NCBI RefSeq assembly: GCF_964204645.1
Contig: NC_134025.1
Location: forward strand, 26,380,001-26,444,000
Direction: 5' to 3'
From: Tubulanus polymorphus
Taxonomy: Eukaryota; Nemertea; Palaeonemertea; Tubulaniformes; Tubulanidae
Length of the DNA stretch: 64,000 nt
Positions 13,296 to 25,500 of the stretch are shown here, one piece after another. The notes under the pieces are model-generated. The model searched no databases. It saw nothing but the letters and a program-made list of their open reading frames with translations, and was not told the DNA's origin. A program made the position numbers and the translations under genes. The stretch's first letter is position 1. Every line of letters starts with the position of its first letter.

Positions 13296-14300
13296 TAGGT
13301 AGAGGCTAGACAGAGCGAACTCTAGCGTTGAGCACAATTACTCGCAAGCTACCCGAAACGCCACTACAATTCATTGTCAATTAAAAGACATGAAAATTCA
13401 TTCATTTCAATAAGCCATAAAATTTAGGTAATCAACAAAATAAAACGCCAATTTACACAATTACGTAATTGTAATTTTGAAACGGCAATATTGACGAAGT
13501 GCACATCCACTCCTGCTTCTTATCTTTGTTTCAGAAACTCCTTGAGGGGAATCTTTTTAATTGATACTTGGGAAATATCTGATTTCTAGTTGGTCTTGGA
13601 GATGGACTGATGTAAGTTTAAGACCTTGGATAATTGTTGCTATTTTGATGCAATTTTTATTAATTTCGAGCGGCTACGTTTTATTTGGAATCATTTGCAC
13701 GTCCTGAATCTGGAATCAGGCGATTTGTTTTGGATATCTGAGCAAGTTTTTTTTGAAACAGAAAGAAGCCAACAAAGTCCTGACAATTTCTCTGACTTGG
13801 ATTTGTTTAATATTTTTGTTTAATAATTGAGGACCTGCTGGATCACACTTGAAGTCAGAACTGCCATTTTGTACCCTGCAGTGCGTTTCTTATAGAGGTT
13901 CTGAAGGATTGAACATAAAATTAGGCGTTATACATGTACTTTTTAAACCGATCGAATATATTGTTAAACCGTAAAACTGGGTCCTGGCTGACAATTCGAG
14001 ATTTATTGATCGACGAATGGTTTCGGCAATAATTTGAAAAAATAACTCCGGCCTTTTCGACTGATGACCATCGCTAGATTCGACGATCAGACGCTGAATC
14101 ATCGCGGCCAAGTTGCGGTTTCTTTAAGTTCCACAAAGATTAATGGAATTTGACTTTTCCAAGTATTTACCGTTACGCGGGACTTTTTTGCCCTTGTGCG
14201 TTGTTTATGATTATAGATAATGCTTGTAGTGTGAGAAGTACATGTAGTTAAGTATTGAACTATACCTTTCTACGCTTGAAATTTTGTCATATAACAGTAA
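13296..14300. other. Intergenic, no gene recognised
   Basis: No supported gene. CAATTACGTAATTG, a 14-bp perfect palindrome containing a D-box core, lies about 160 bases after the hairpin near 13461. The small frames at 13626-13823 and 13890-14111 show no domain. Confidence 0.45.
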
Positions 14301-14306
14301 TGAGCA

Positions 14307-14599
14307 GGGCGGATCCAGGGGCTAATTCTGAAGAACTGTTCACATCTCAAAAAGGGCACGTCGTCCAAAAAGGCAATATTAGGCAACTTTCGCACCGAGG
14401 GGCTTATCAAAAACGTACACCCCCAACTGTATTATATGGTGACAATTTCTGTAACTAATTTGTCACGTCCAAAAAGGCAATAATATCCAGCGTACATCCT
14501 CTCTGAAATATACCGATATTTTGTTTGTTGACAAAATGAAAAAGGCCCTCAATAAATTTAAACTTGTGCAAGTCTAACAAGACCCCCTACATCCAGCCC
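14307..14599. mobile_element. Possible degenerate short element with imperfect inverted ends
   Basis: The left end GGGCGGATCCAGGGGC (14307-14322) resembles the reverse complement of the right end CCCCCTACATCCAGCCC (14583-14599). A related GGATCTAGGGGG block is found near 21980. AAAAGGCAATA and GTCCAAAAAGGC occur twice inside (about 14363 and 14468). This would fit a decayed nonautonomous element of about 300 bp, but the match is imperfect and the full boundaries and target duplication are not visible. Confidence 0.25.
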
Positions 14600-15932
14600 T
14601 CAAGCCTGGATTAATATGTATCCTAGGATCCTCGATCCTGTCCAAGGATGCACATTGGATTGCGAGATAGGATATCAATACGAGGGAATCCTTTTCTTCG
14701 GGTAGTATTAAGCTTCGTTGAAAATCGGTAGGAATCTTTTTCACATGCAACCTGGTAACTAGTATAAGGTGACATAACTAGATGGCGAAACATCCCTTTC
14801 ATACAAATGAAGAAAAAATACACGTTTCATATGAGCTGAAAAAAATATACAACTGATAGACTACACGGTATTACGATCGTCTCGTAAATTCAGACATACC
14901 TAAAAAAATATGTTCTCCGAGACACTACGTATTTTTGCCTGTTTTTGTAAGCGCACATGCTTTATGTATAATTCCATTGATTTACATAATTTGAAAAAAA
15001 ACTATTTGGAGTGGCAATTGTAACAGAGAAAACTACAAACATATACTGATATCCTTTTACCTTGAGAGATATCGGTATTTTTGCGTAGGTGACATATTTT
15101 TGATTGGAGAAATGTCAAGACTCTAAATATCATTTTTGAAGTTGTCCGGGTAGATGTCCTACTTTTAACACCATGACATTGAAATCTATAAATCGATCAT
15201 AGTTTTAAAGTGGGCCTATTACTGGACAAGTATAGCACTAGTAAAAATATGTCTCGGACCCATTTGTTTTGGCTGAAAATGAAATAACTGATTATTTGAC
15301 ACAAATTCCGTTTAAAAGGCGTCTCCTTACAATCATATTTACCCACGCTCACTTCAGCTGAAGATCAATACCCGATTATTGGACACAAATCTATTTACAA
15401 AACTTTACAAAGACATCTGAATTGACGTATAAAAAACTGAAGGATATTGAGGCAAACATGGTCATAGCGATTTTCGTGGGCACAAGAGGTCAAGTTATGT
15501 GATAAGACAGAACACGTAGTCAGCCCCTAGATATACCATTCAATCTCAATGTAAAGTGGTCGGGAGTATGATTAAAATGCATTATAAGATAATTTTCATT
15601 TCATATTGTGTCATAGATAGCACGGGCAATGAAAGAGTCTGCAGTACTGGTTGAGTTAGACTGTGGTAATATGAGGGAACAATCATCAAAATTAATATTG
15701 CCAGTATCATATTCATAACAATTATCAAATCTCTGGAATGAAAACTAATATGAATGCGAGAGCCAGCCGAGGTAACGTCTCGAGTGGGCTAAAAAACATA
15801 ATACATGTATGCGCAAGTTTATACAATGATACAAGCTCATATATACATGTACCTATTGTTAAATAGAACAATGGTCAAACAGATTCATGAGAACTCGGCC
15901 ATATATCATATAACATCAAGTGTTAAATCCAA
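14600..15932. other. Intergenic; 3' flank of ZW10
   Basis: No gene is seen. This contains the 3' UTR of the minus-strand ZW10 gene, but no canonical AATAAA could be placed with confidence just after its stop codon at 15933. Confidence 0.45.
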
Positions 15933-18900
15933 TTACTTAATTTTCATCAGAACAGAAGCTCGAACTTCAGTGTTTTGAAACAATGCACGAACTAACTGTC
16001 TTACTTCGGATGGACTACATTCATTAGCTAACGGACCTTTGCCATCAGCCCAGCGATCTGTTACTTCTACAAGCCCTGAATCTAAAAGAGCAATAATTTC
16101 CTTAAATTTCATCCATTTAGGTGCATATTTTTGTAAAGATGCCATGGCCTCTGCTTGGTCTTTTTCCGTTGTTTGAAAGAATGAAGGGGCTTTTCCTGAG
16201 ATGTTGTTCAAGAGGCTGAACAGTTGTGAGGCATCATCGGCAGAAATATCTTCGAGGCTTGTCAAACTTGAAATAATGTGAACGATCACGGAGTTCAATA
16301 ATATTGCTGAAAAATATTTCAAATTGTAGAATTTATAACCATTAAATCCTGATAAATAAATTTCGAGAATTTGAGTACTATGAGTTTTTATTTTGGTTAG
16401 AAAGTAATAAACTACTCTATTGGTCTCAACAATTCATTCTATTCGAGATTTTAGGTTATGTATTTCAACAGTAGATGGAAACACTGTCTGTGACATACCC
16501 ATTGATTTTCTGTACATCTTCTCAGGAAGAACGGGTTGCCAGACTTTCTGCAAATGGCTGAGTTGAAACAAAACCTGTTTGATAGCACGTTCACAGTCTT
16601 CATAATTCATATCCGAGGCATTTACAAAACCTGTCAATAGAAAGTAATTCATCTACATCAGAACTATCTGGTTTCTCCAATTGTAGTAGTTTTCACCAAA
16701 AATGAGAGTAACTTGACATCAAAAATAGTAACTCAATTGAAAATGAATAATAAGTTATTCTGATTTTGAGAGTACTTTAATATTTTAAAGAGTAGTCTTA
16801 AAGAGTAGATACTTCTATGAAATTGGGTCTGCTACAACCAACATTCTTTTTGGCAATATCTTAGGATTTGGGAAAAGGTACTATAAGTCAAATCCACAAA
16901 CCTTGAGCAGCTTGGAGATATTCAAACATCTGATTCCGTTGTCGCGTCATCTGGGCCTGGAAATAATCAACCCCGAGCTGGCGAATCTTCGGAACAAAAT
17001 CAACAAATGTTGGATTGCAATCTTGCAATAACTTTGGTAATTTAGTAGCGAACTGATGTCCGAGAACGGTCAAATGATGAGCGATGTACATACAGTTGTT
17101 ATGATGAAGTGCTGGAAAGACAAAATCATTCCTATAAAACACTATGAAAATTTTGATATCATGAAATACAATTATCAATTTAGTAGGTGCTCAAGTCACA
17201 TCTGATCAACTGGCCCCAGTTTTATAGACTGGTATTAACTTTTACGTAGGGGCTTAGCCAAGTGAAAATAAATTGAGTTAGCCCATGGGTTAAATTTGAT
17301 ACCAGTCAGTCAGTTTGGAATCTCATGTAGTAATCCTTGCCTTAATTGGACATGGCTAACTCAGCCTTTTGACTAACTCGGACAAAAACAAAATAATTTT
17401 TCTGACTTCCTTATGTATTATTGTATATTGATATGTAAGACCATACCAACTACCATATCCAGCTTCTGCTATGTTGCTGTTTTTTCTATAGAGATACCTG
17501 CGCTTTCGAATCAAAACTTACCCGACTGTTGCGGCAATGTTTCGAGACTCTGTTTATGAAAAGCAGGAACAACACAGCAGTACATATCGAACATATTTCG
17601 AACAGAATAAAATAGCTGAATAGCACAGTTTTCAGTGCACCCTGCGCAAGCTTCATGGAGGGTAGAGTAAGCCAATTGCATCAGTTCCTGAACCCAATCA
17701 CTGAAATAGAAAATACATGTACTTTGTAAATCACGATTCCTGTTATTTTCATTAGTCTCATTTCAGTGATTGTTTACCTAATATAAAACTCTGGTAATTT
17801 AAATAAACATGTACTAAGTGTGGAATTTGAAGTGCAATTTTCATCCACATTTTTCGCTTTCTTTGCCTTGCTTGAATTCAATTCTACAGAACTACCAACG
17901 ATATTACAGTCCGTTTCAGAAACTTTTATCATATTATGAATCTCCGATGACATTAATGAACGCGCTTTTTCTAACAGTTCCTGGCATTTTTTGTTAGCGA
18001 ATAATACGTTTACATTGTTCACATAATCCGTTAATGTCGAGCATTCTTCACTGATAATTCCCATTTTTCGTAAACCATCTTCGAATTCAACAGTCAATTT
18101 CACAACAGCTTCATACCCTGGTAAATCTTCACTGCTGCTGGGAATCGATGAACTTAAACAGTCTGCGATCAACGAATCGAGAAGTTGTCGACTCAGCAAA
18201 TCTCCGAAAACTTTAATGGCTGAATGACGTTCATTTGCACCAGATGGTATACAAGAGAATATATTCTTGTTGATAAATTTCAAAATTTCTCCAATTTTAG
18301 CAAATGCGTCTGCAGGTTTAGAGGCATCCTTATCTTTCGACGTAGAATGCTCCGTGGCAAGGACTGCTAAATCGGATTTCTCTGACGCTGTTACATTACT
18401 CTGATTACAATTCAAAACTGGTTGAATCATGTGCATCATGACGCGATCTGCGAATACTTTCATTTTTGCCGTCAAGATGTTCACGATAGACATTCCTTGC
18501 AATACACTTCCGATCATTTTTCTCGAATCGGCGCTATTACGAACATTCAATGTTGTAATGCGTTCACCTTCGATTACTTGAGGTATAATCCACGAAACAC
18601 ATTCATTCCAAGCTTCTCCAAGATCGTACGGCAGTTTTTCTTTCTGCACGATATACTCTGTCTTTAAAGCCTTCAATATAGTGATTTCGTTTTGTCCTGT
18701 CTGCTCTGAACCGATGAGAACTTTGTTAGTTTTTTCTAAATACTCGGCAGCTACGACAAATTCTTTGCTTTTCAGAGCTCTATTCGTCATCTGTAGAGCA
18801 TCGTGTACCTGAACTAGTTTATCGAGAACTTCTAAAATGCCATTGGATTCTTGGAGGCGACTCGACAAATTTTGAAACTCACTTGTTGACATGTTCAACT

Positions 18901-19433
18901 GCATTTGAATCTGGAATTAAAAATTCAATGATGCACTGCATAGAAAATAAATCTCAAGGTACACAAAAGAGCCTAAAAGAAAGAAGTAAATACAATAGTT
19001 ACCTCTTTTTCAATCCTATCGGTAAGTGTTTGCATATCTTCAGAAATAGATTTCACTTGATTGGAAAGTTCCAAAGTTGCTGTTAGATTCGGAATGAAGT
19101 CATCGTATTGACTGCGTAAAGACTCGTACACTTCATATTTCACATCTGCTATTTGATTAGCGAGTTTTTCAACTTTTTCATTGATATCTTCTTTTTCAGC
19201 TTTACCTTCAGATGAAATAGGAATGAAATGATTATAGAACATTGCGAATAAATAGCGTATAGAATATGGATTAATAAGTGTCTTGTCTTATCAAGGAACA
19301 GCAAATGAATTACTGGGATACAACTGAATAGGCCTATAACCATATCTATTCAGGACCAATTTAGTAGTTAGTAATTACCTGCAGATGCAAGCACTTCTTG
19401 AATGAAGAACGAAGGAGCTCCTCCTTCTGACAT
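15933..19433 (-). CDS. ZW10: ZW10 kinetochore and ER-tethering protein, complete, seven coding exons
   Basis: Joining minus-strand exons 19379-19433, 19003-19205, 17778-18910, 17522-17700, 16902-17111, 16499-16630 and 15933-16306 gives 2286 bases, a 761-residue protein plus stop. Every junction has a GT donor, an AG acceptor and matching phase (1, 0, 2, 1, 1, 1). The order follows human ZW10 (779 residues) from end to end: N-terminal FIQEVLASAGKAEKEDI, mid-region LFANKKCQELLEKARSLMSS, then ALHHNNCMYIAHHL and C-terminal DRWADGKGPLA and RALFQNTEVRASVLMKIK. The N-terminal third is helical and coiled-coil-like. In other animals ZW10 works in the Rod-Zw10-Zwilch complex, which brings dynein and Mad1-Mad2 to kinetochores, and in the NRZ/Dsl1-type tether for Golgi-to-ER vesicles. 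No frameshift or missing exon is seen. The ATG at 19433 was chosen because it begins the conserved N-terminus. Confidence 0.97.
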
Positions 19434-19870
19434 CTTGAACTGCTGAAAATGTAATGATAGTCAAATATTTTCCATTTTTTCAAGTACAGTAATGAAAGGC
19501 AGGCGTGTTGGAAGCAATTTTTCAATGATTCGTGTGATTAAACGAAAGATTTTCCAGGCAGGGACTGGGGTGGGCTGGCTGTAAGTGTAGTGTAACTAAC
19601 AGTAACACTAAGTCGAACAGGACTTGTCACTTTTTTGACAATAATAACATTACGGCTGCAGCATCATTGACCCGCACTACAAATCGTCAATACACTAGGA
19701 TTGGGATTGGAATAATGATGATAGCTGGTCGTTTGAATACTGAATTTACGTGAGATGGATGGATCTGATATTGTTGTCAACAAATTGAATTGATTTGAAA
19801 CTGTGCACACAACTCAACAGTTTCGACCAGGGTGGTGTAGCGGCCATTATGAAAGTACAGATAAATGCTG
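19434..19870 (-). promoter_or_regulatory. Probable ZW10 5' UTR and promoter region
   Basis: On the minus strand CATTTTCAG just before the start codon (AG at 19443-19444) could be the acceptor of a 5' UTR intron. About 410 bases upstream, 19841-19850 reads on the minus strand as ATAATGGCCG, similar to YY1-type initiator motifs common at housekeeping promoters. No matching donor could be fixed, so both the intron and the start site remain tentative. Trans-splicing at the acceptor-like site cannot be excluded. Confidence 0.3.
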
Positions 19871-20730
19871 TTTGTACATTGTTGCAAATGATATAAAACT
19901 TATAGGTCCAGTTTATTTACATTTTCACTAGAATGTCTTCAATTATCAGTGAAACTAATACAATTTCTTATTTGCTACTGCCACGTAAAATGGCCAATGT
20001 CACACACTGAATCGACCGTATCGGTGTCGAATCCCGATTAATACTGGCGCCAAGCAAATGGTATTTTTTTTTCAAATAATTTTGTAAGCTTCTCAACTGG
20101 TGTTCCTTGATATAATCTAACGTCTTTTTAAAGAATACACATTTGGCTGAATCGTATCAGTTTTATACAATATTGAAGCCTAATAGGCCTAAAGCTGATT
20201 ACCTAACATAAGGTTCGAATCCTACGATATTTAAAGAAACGACTGTGCGACACGTTTACAAAACATTAAACATTTTCATGGGAGTCGTGCTACTCTAAAG
20301 CGAAATCCCAACTAATGATATATAGAATTACATTTTGACATCCTGTCCGTCCTCATTGTCGTTCGTGATCTTGACATGCAAAAAATATTATGTACAGGCG
20401 GTCCTGCTAATTTAGGGGTGAAAAATTCTGAGGGTCACTCGCGCTGCCATAGGCTGGAACCAGCATCGGCACGGGCTGCTGCAATCAAAGTCATTTTGGT
20501 TGGCGACTTAAGGCTTTTTGTGGATTGAGTTGAAAACGCACGTGTTCTTTTTCCCGAAGGATAGTCAGGAAGATCTTGGTCACAGTGTCCAATACAGGTA
20601 AAAAATTGTCCAGATCTGCAATTCGCCGCGGAAATGACCGCGTCAACGATGCTACGGTAATGGCAGACATCTGTGATCAATGAATATAATTTATCTAAAA
20701 AGGATGGATGGATGCAGGCGGATTGTAGGG
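19871..20730. other. Intergenic, no gene recognised
   Basis: No supported gene. GGTTCGAATCC near 20212 looks like a tRNA T-loop, but the rest of a tRNA cannot be folded around it. Confidence 0.45.
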
Positions 20731-20900
20731 CCGTTTGTTGGGCGCGGTCACGAATAGTGTTTCGAACCCAACCGTTCTGACAACTAGAGCGAGACTGGTC
20801 TCGTTCTGGATACCCGGTGCGCAGAGCCGGAACGCCTCAGCCAATCAGCGTCGAGTATTCCTTGTTGCGGGCGAAGATGGAGAAGAAGGTTCCGAATATC
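20730..20900. promoter_or_regulatory. CpG-rich, CCAAT-containing promoter-like patch
   Basis: A local rise in CpG contains CAGCCAATCAGCG (near 20839), GCGAAGATGGAG (YY1-like, near 20871) and a small inverted repeat GCGAGAC/GTCTCGT near 20790. It resembles the bZIP promoter patch at 5.3 kb in composition and shares CCAATCAGCG with it. No first exon or clear coding start is visible nearby on either strand. It could be a distal or bidirectional promoter, or a remnant of a repeat. Confidence 0.3.
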
Positions 20901-20949
20901 AAATTTTTTTCGACCAAGTCGCCATCAATCCTCTTGGGAAAAAGTCATA

Positions 20950-23650
20950 ACTCAAATCAAAACGCATTAGATCGAATAACATAGAAATAAGGACGCGACT
21001 GATGATAAATGTAAGTTTGGATTGCATCGGGAAACAATTTTTGAAGCGGATTCAGAATGGCGCTCCGAAAAGTTGTCGTCGAGTCGTTTTGAAACAATGG
21101 CGATTCGCGGCTTATTGAGTGGCAAAAAGAAACAACTATCCTAGAAATATACAATATATAAATCGATTGAATAATTTGAAACGATTATTACGCGACCTTA
21201 TGTTACACATTTACGGGTGTTTTGAAAATATTTCCCGTGATTTATGATCGATTTGAAATTGTAAAATACGATTTTTTTCATGGCTCGCCGTATTTCTCGG
21301 ATTTGACCTCTGACCTCCTAGCGATACTTTTTCACTTAAAAAGCGCTTCCAGCTCGACACAATGGACAAAATGTTATCGCTTGAGATTTTTTTCGCGGTA
21401 CTTTCTTATGTTATATATTCATCACTACTGTTGGTCACGGATGGTTCTATTTGATATAGGCCTACGCGGGCTACAGACTGTATTATCTCGCTCTTTCTAT
21501 CTAATTCATCTATTATTGCAGTTGAATTAACTTGTGTGCAAACAAAAGCTTCACAGATGACTGGAGGTTGGTGGGTGCAGACTCTTCATGAATTGACCTT
21601 AATGAATCAGAGCAGAACCACCGCCAAACAATATCAACTGTCTCTAGCGTCCTGAATCACTGCAGCTCATCCAGACTCACTTCACTGATGCAGCATTTTT
21701 AGGCCTACTCCGCGATGATGGGAACATCCTCCTCAAACATGAATGGACAACAATAATTTGAGGACATTGATGGTGAGTTATCAAGATATCCCTATATCGA
21801 CGGCCTGAACCCTGAAACCCTTCAAGATGATGTGCAGCCAATACCCTGTCAGCAGCCTGGATCCTGCCCGATCTCAGAGACATTCTACATCCTGCAGTCA
21901 GTGAAGACCCTCAGATAATCTACTGCCTGCAGCCTTAAGCCCCACAGATGATCTATAGCGTGGAGCCTGAACTCCCAATGGTGGATCTAGGGGGTTGTCA
22001 GTGGGCCTGAACCCCTTCCTTTTCAGTAGAGTGCCCTTTTTGAAAGTATAAGAAGTTTGACCTCCCACTGATGCTCAAGATATCTATGTCCATAGTCCTT
22101 TTGTTTGTTTTGTCTGCAGCTGCTCATTTACTATTAATGCTAAGTTTAAATTCTATATGAAATGATAATTTTCATCAGTGTAATCAAAGTTGAAACACAT
22201 CATCTGTAAAGCAGTAGTAGTTGATTTTGTGCTGTTGATAATAGATTCTTAGATCGTGCCCTCTAAAAAGTCCTGGATCTGCAGCTAAGAATTTTTTCAT
22301 GACCAAAAAAGGAAGAAAGGAAGAAAATTTTAAAAATCAGTTGTCTTGTCCTACTATATTTGGGCACCCAAAATATTCTTTGGATATGAAGTTTTATGAA
22401 AAATCCCTATTGAACATCATATTTTACCTACATGTGATATCCAGATTAGATCTGATTCTGCACTCAGCTCATCTAGATTAAGTGAGGTCTTATGTACCTG
22501 CATTAAATTCATGTACATATAATTATTTTCCAAAATGCATGTAAACTGTAATAGAAAATTTAACTACTTTGTATGAGATTGTTTTCATTTTCAGATGAAT
22601 TCTGGATGGGAAACATGCAATATAGAAAGCTTGAAATCAAGTACTCTGTTACAGCTGATCTTGGATTATGAACTGTCAAATCCTAATCTAGACGTAAGCG
22701 TAAGGACAGAATCGGATTGGATGTGGTCAGTGGCATAAGAAGAAAAAAGAATTGCTGATACTATGTGAGTTTGAAATGGAAATAATTGAAATGATGTTGT
22801 TTAGAAAATCAGAAAAACTTTCATGAAAAGGTAAGGTTTATCAGATGGTGAGTAGTAAGTTTATTTTTGGATGTTAATAGGGTTTGATATGTCACCAGTA
22901 TTCATACAGTTAATAGTAAGTTTAGTTATCAAGATAAGATATGATTTCAGCCGTATGTTATAATGTTTGATTGCATTCACTCTTCAATCGACCCTCCATT
23001 ACCTGACTGAAAATAAAAATGAAACAATAATAGTTCGTGAGTTTAGTGTGACTTGCATAAAAATAAAGAGTTTCAAAACTTCTGACAAAAATTTAAGTGA
23101 CATCTACTGAAAAATAGATATGCAGTTAGGGTTGAACTGTAGATTCACTAATTATTAGCGCAAACTAATTAATATCTTTATGTTCGGCCCACCTGTAACA
23201 TTTCCCTTATTGCGATAATGTTAAAGATTTTATACCGATCAGCAATCAGTATTCTTTGAGCTTGTTATGACTCCCCTCTAACTCTACCAGGTGCTGTTAT
23301 CCATACAAATTTGTCATCTGGGCTGTTATGATATATAGATTTTGACTGAATTTGATAATTATTTCAACTAAACTAGATAATGATAACCGGATATGCTCAG
23401 TTAGGCATTCGCCAAGAGAATTCAATGATTAATCACTGAAGAATTGAATTTATAAATATGAAATTATTTTAACACAGGATGAAATTTGATGATTTATTTT
23501 GCTGGAAGCAAGGAATGAAACTATATCATGCTATTTTGATTTATTTTATCGTGTAGTGTTTTTGAACCCCAAAACACCAAATCTTAGAACATATCTCATG
23601 ATCATCTCCCAGAACTCATCTGAATATTGGATTACTATTCTTTATGCAAA
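20950..23650. other. Noncoding; probable decayed transposon material in part
   Basis: No supported gene. From about 21560 to 22040 the sequence is locally richer in CAG, CCTGAA and CTGCAGCCT words that recur irregularly, ending in GGTGGATCTAGGGGGTTGTC, similar to the block at 14307. This suggests an old repeat insertion, but no protein domain or clean ends survive. Confidence 0.3.
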
Positions 23651-23654
23651 ATCA

Positions 23655-24085
23655 TGCTTTTTGAGGTAGTTCTCGCGCCATTTTGAGGTATTTCTCGCAC
23701 CATGTTGAGGTTTTTTAGATATTTCTTGCTGAATTTTGAGGTATTTCTTGCAGTATTTTGAGGTATTTCTTGCAGAATTTTGAGGTATTTCTTGCACTAT
23801 TTTGAGTATTTTTCCTGCACTATTTTGAAGTATTTGACTATTTATTTTCTTACTATTTTGAGGTATTTCTTATGTTATTTTGAAGGATATCTCATTCTAT
23901 TGCGAAGTATTTCTCATTCTATTGCGAAGTTTCTCTCAATCTGTTTTGAGGTTCTCCTCATACATTTCTTGCGCTAAATGAGATATTTCTCATGTAATTT
24001 CATAGTATTTTGTGTGCTAATCATGAAGGATTGTTCGCTGTAATCTGAGATATATATTTCTTGCACTATTTCTTGATTCCAGCAC
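23655..24085. repeat. Degenerate minisatellite, about 24-bp unit
   Basis: A unit of the form ATTTTGAGGTATTTCTTGCACT recurs more than ten times with substitutions and small indels. It is clearest at 23670-23850 and drifts after that. A second block of the same family is at 24665-24825. There is no coding potential across it. Confidence 0.85.
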
Positions 24086-24664
24086 AGTGCAAGCACCCAC
24101 ACTTCACACATTTGACACAAACTCGTGCCATTTCATGAAATCTCGTGTCCTTTTCAATTTTTGAAAAACTTCTCACAGACTTTTATAAGATAAAAACCTC
24201 GCGCCATTTTCTTAGAGGAGATTTCGCGCCATTTTATAAGATGATGAAATCTCAGAGGGCATCAAGACTACACAATACTCAAGGTATGTTATAGGTTTTA
24301 GGTGAAGCGGTCTCAAGACTATACAAATACACAACCACAGTAAGCATCCACACTTAACACGTTTGACAAAAACTCGTGCCTTTTTATGAGATGAAGATAT
24401 CTGGTATCCTTTTGAATTAAAAAAAGAACTCTCGTAGGCTTTTATAAGATAAAACTTTGAGCCAGAGCATGAGAGGAGTTTTCGCGCCATCCATATCAGA
24501 TGAATAACTGCAGCGTATAAAGACAGTTCTAAAGGTAGGTTATAGGTTTTAGGCCTCAGCCGCTCTAAGACTTCACAAATCAAAATCCACAGTACAATCA
24601 TTCACACTTCACAACATTGACAAAAATCTCTGCCATTTAATCATATGATGATATCTTGAATTCT
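24085..24664. repeat. Tandem repeat of about 250 bp, 2.3 diverged copies
   Basis: The landmark CACACTTCACACATTTGAC or a close variant recurs near 24098, 24348 and 24601, so the period is about 250 bases. Each unit then carries CTCGTGCCATTT, a run with CTTTTATAAGATAAAA, a CGCGCCAT block, AAGGTATGTTATAGGTTTTAGG, and an AAGACTNNACAAAT/CCACAGTA block. The 129-codon minus-strand frame here follows the repeat and is not a gene. Confidence 0.85.
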
Positions 24665-24825
24665 TTTGAATTTCGAGGTATTTGGGCTTGCGCTATTTTG
24701 AAATTTTCTCATGCTTTATTTTGAAGTATATTTGTCTTGCACTATTTTGAGGTATTTCTCATGCTATTTTGAGGTACTTCTCACGCTGTTTTCAAACATT
24801 TCTTGTACTGGATGAGATATCCTTC
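24665..24825. repeat. Second block of the 24-bp minisatellite
   Basis: At least five further copies of the TATTTTGAGGTATTTCTCATGC type unit lie directly after the ~250-bp repeat. The two repeat types therefore alternate, which suggests a compound array that has expanded and then decayed. Confidence 0.75.
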
Positions 24826-25244
24826 ACCACTATCAGATGAATGGACACAGTGCATTAGACAGCCCAACTTTGTCCCTGCCAAAAAACGTTTTCCTTACGA
24901 ATTCCACAATTTATGGTGAAAAAGGTCCTCTCACTGCATTCAAACCAATCCTTTCCCTGTTACTACTCGAACACTACTTTCCCTACTTTTTTCCAAGAAC
25001 TCCAGTCCACATTAGATAAAATGTCCAAAATCATCTGTCATCATGTCAGTGTATATTTCAGATCTCCATATTCTTGTTAGGCTTATAAAGTTCTGGTACT
25101 GCCATCTAAGAAGTTGATGTTTATACCTGTGGAATATTCATCATTTTTGAATGGTAAAAGTACCAGAAAATGATAATCGTAGCATATGTAAAACAAGAGT
25201 AATCATTCGATGAAAACTAGCACGATTCTATTTGTCCGCACCAT

Positions 25245-25500
25245 TTCATGAGTTGAAACCTCGCGCCATTTTATTAGATGAAGCCACAGTACATCAAGAC
25301 TACACAATACAAAGGTATGTTACAGGTTTTAGGGGAAGCGGCCTCAAGACTTCACAAATAAAAACCACAGTATAAGCGCCCAAACATCACACATTTGACA
25401 AAAACTCGTGCCATTTTGTGAGATGAAGATATCTTTCTTTTTGTAAGATGACGAAAACATGACCGCACAATTTTATGAGTAGAAATCTCGCGCAATTTAA
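25245..25500. repeat. Separate copy of the ~250-bp repeat unit
   Basis: The block order seen at 24.1-24.6 kb is repeated: CCTCGCGCCATTTTATTAGATGA, ACAAAGGTATGTTACAGGTTTTAGG, CGGCCTCAAGACTTCACAAAT, ACCACAGTATAAGCG, ACATCACACATTTGACAAAAACTCGTGCCATTTT. It is about 600 bases away from the tandem copies, with unrelated DNA between. Confidence 0.8.

Noticed and set aside
20160-20240. tRNA-like T-loop GGTTCGAATCC
   Set aside because: The five-base T stem does not pair fully and no D arm or anticodon arm can be found at the right distance.
24212-24601. 129-codon minus-strand frame
   Set aside because: Lies wholly in the ~250-bp tandem repeat, and its internal similarity follows the DNA repeat.
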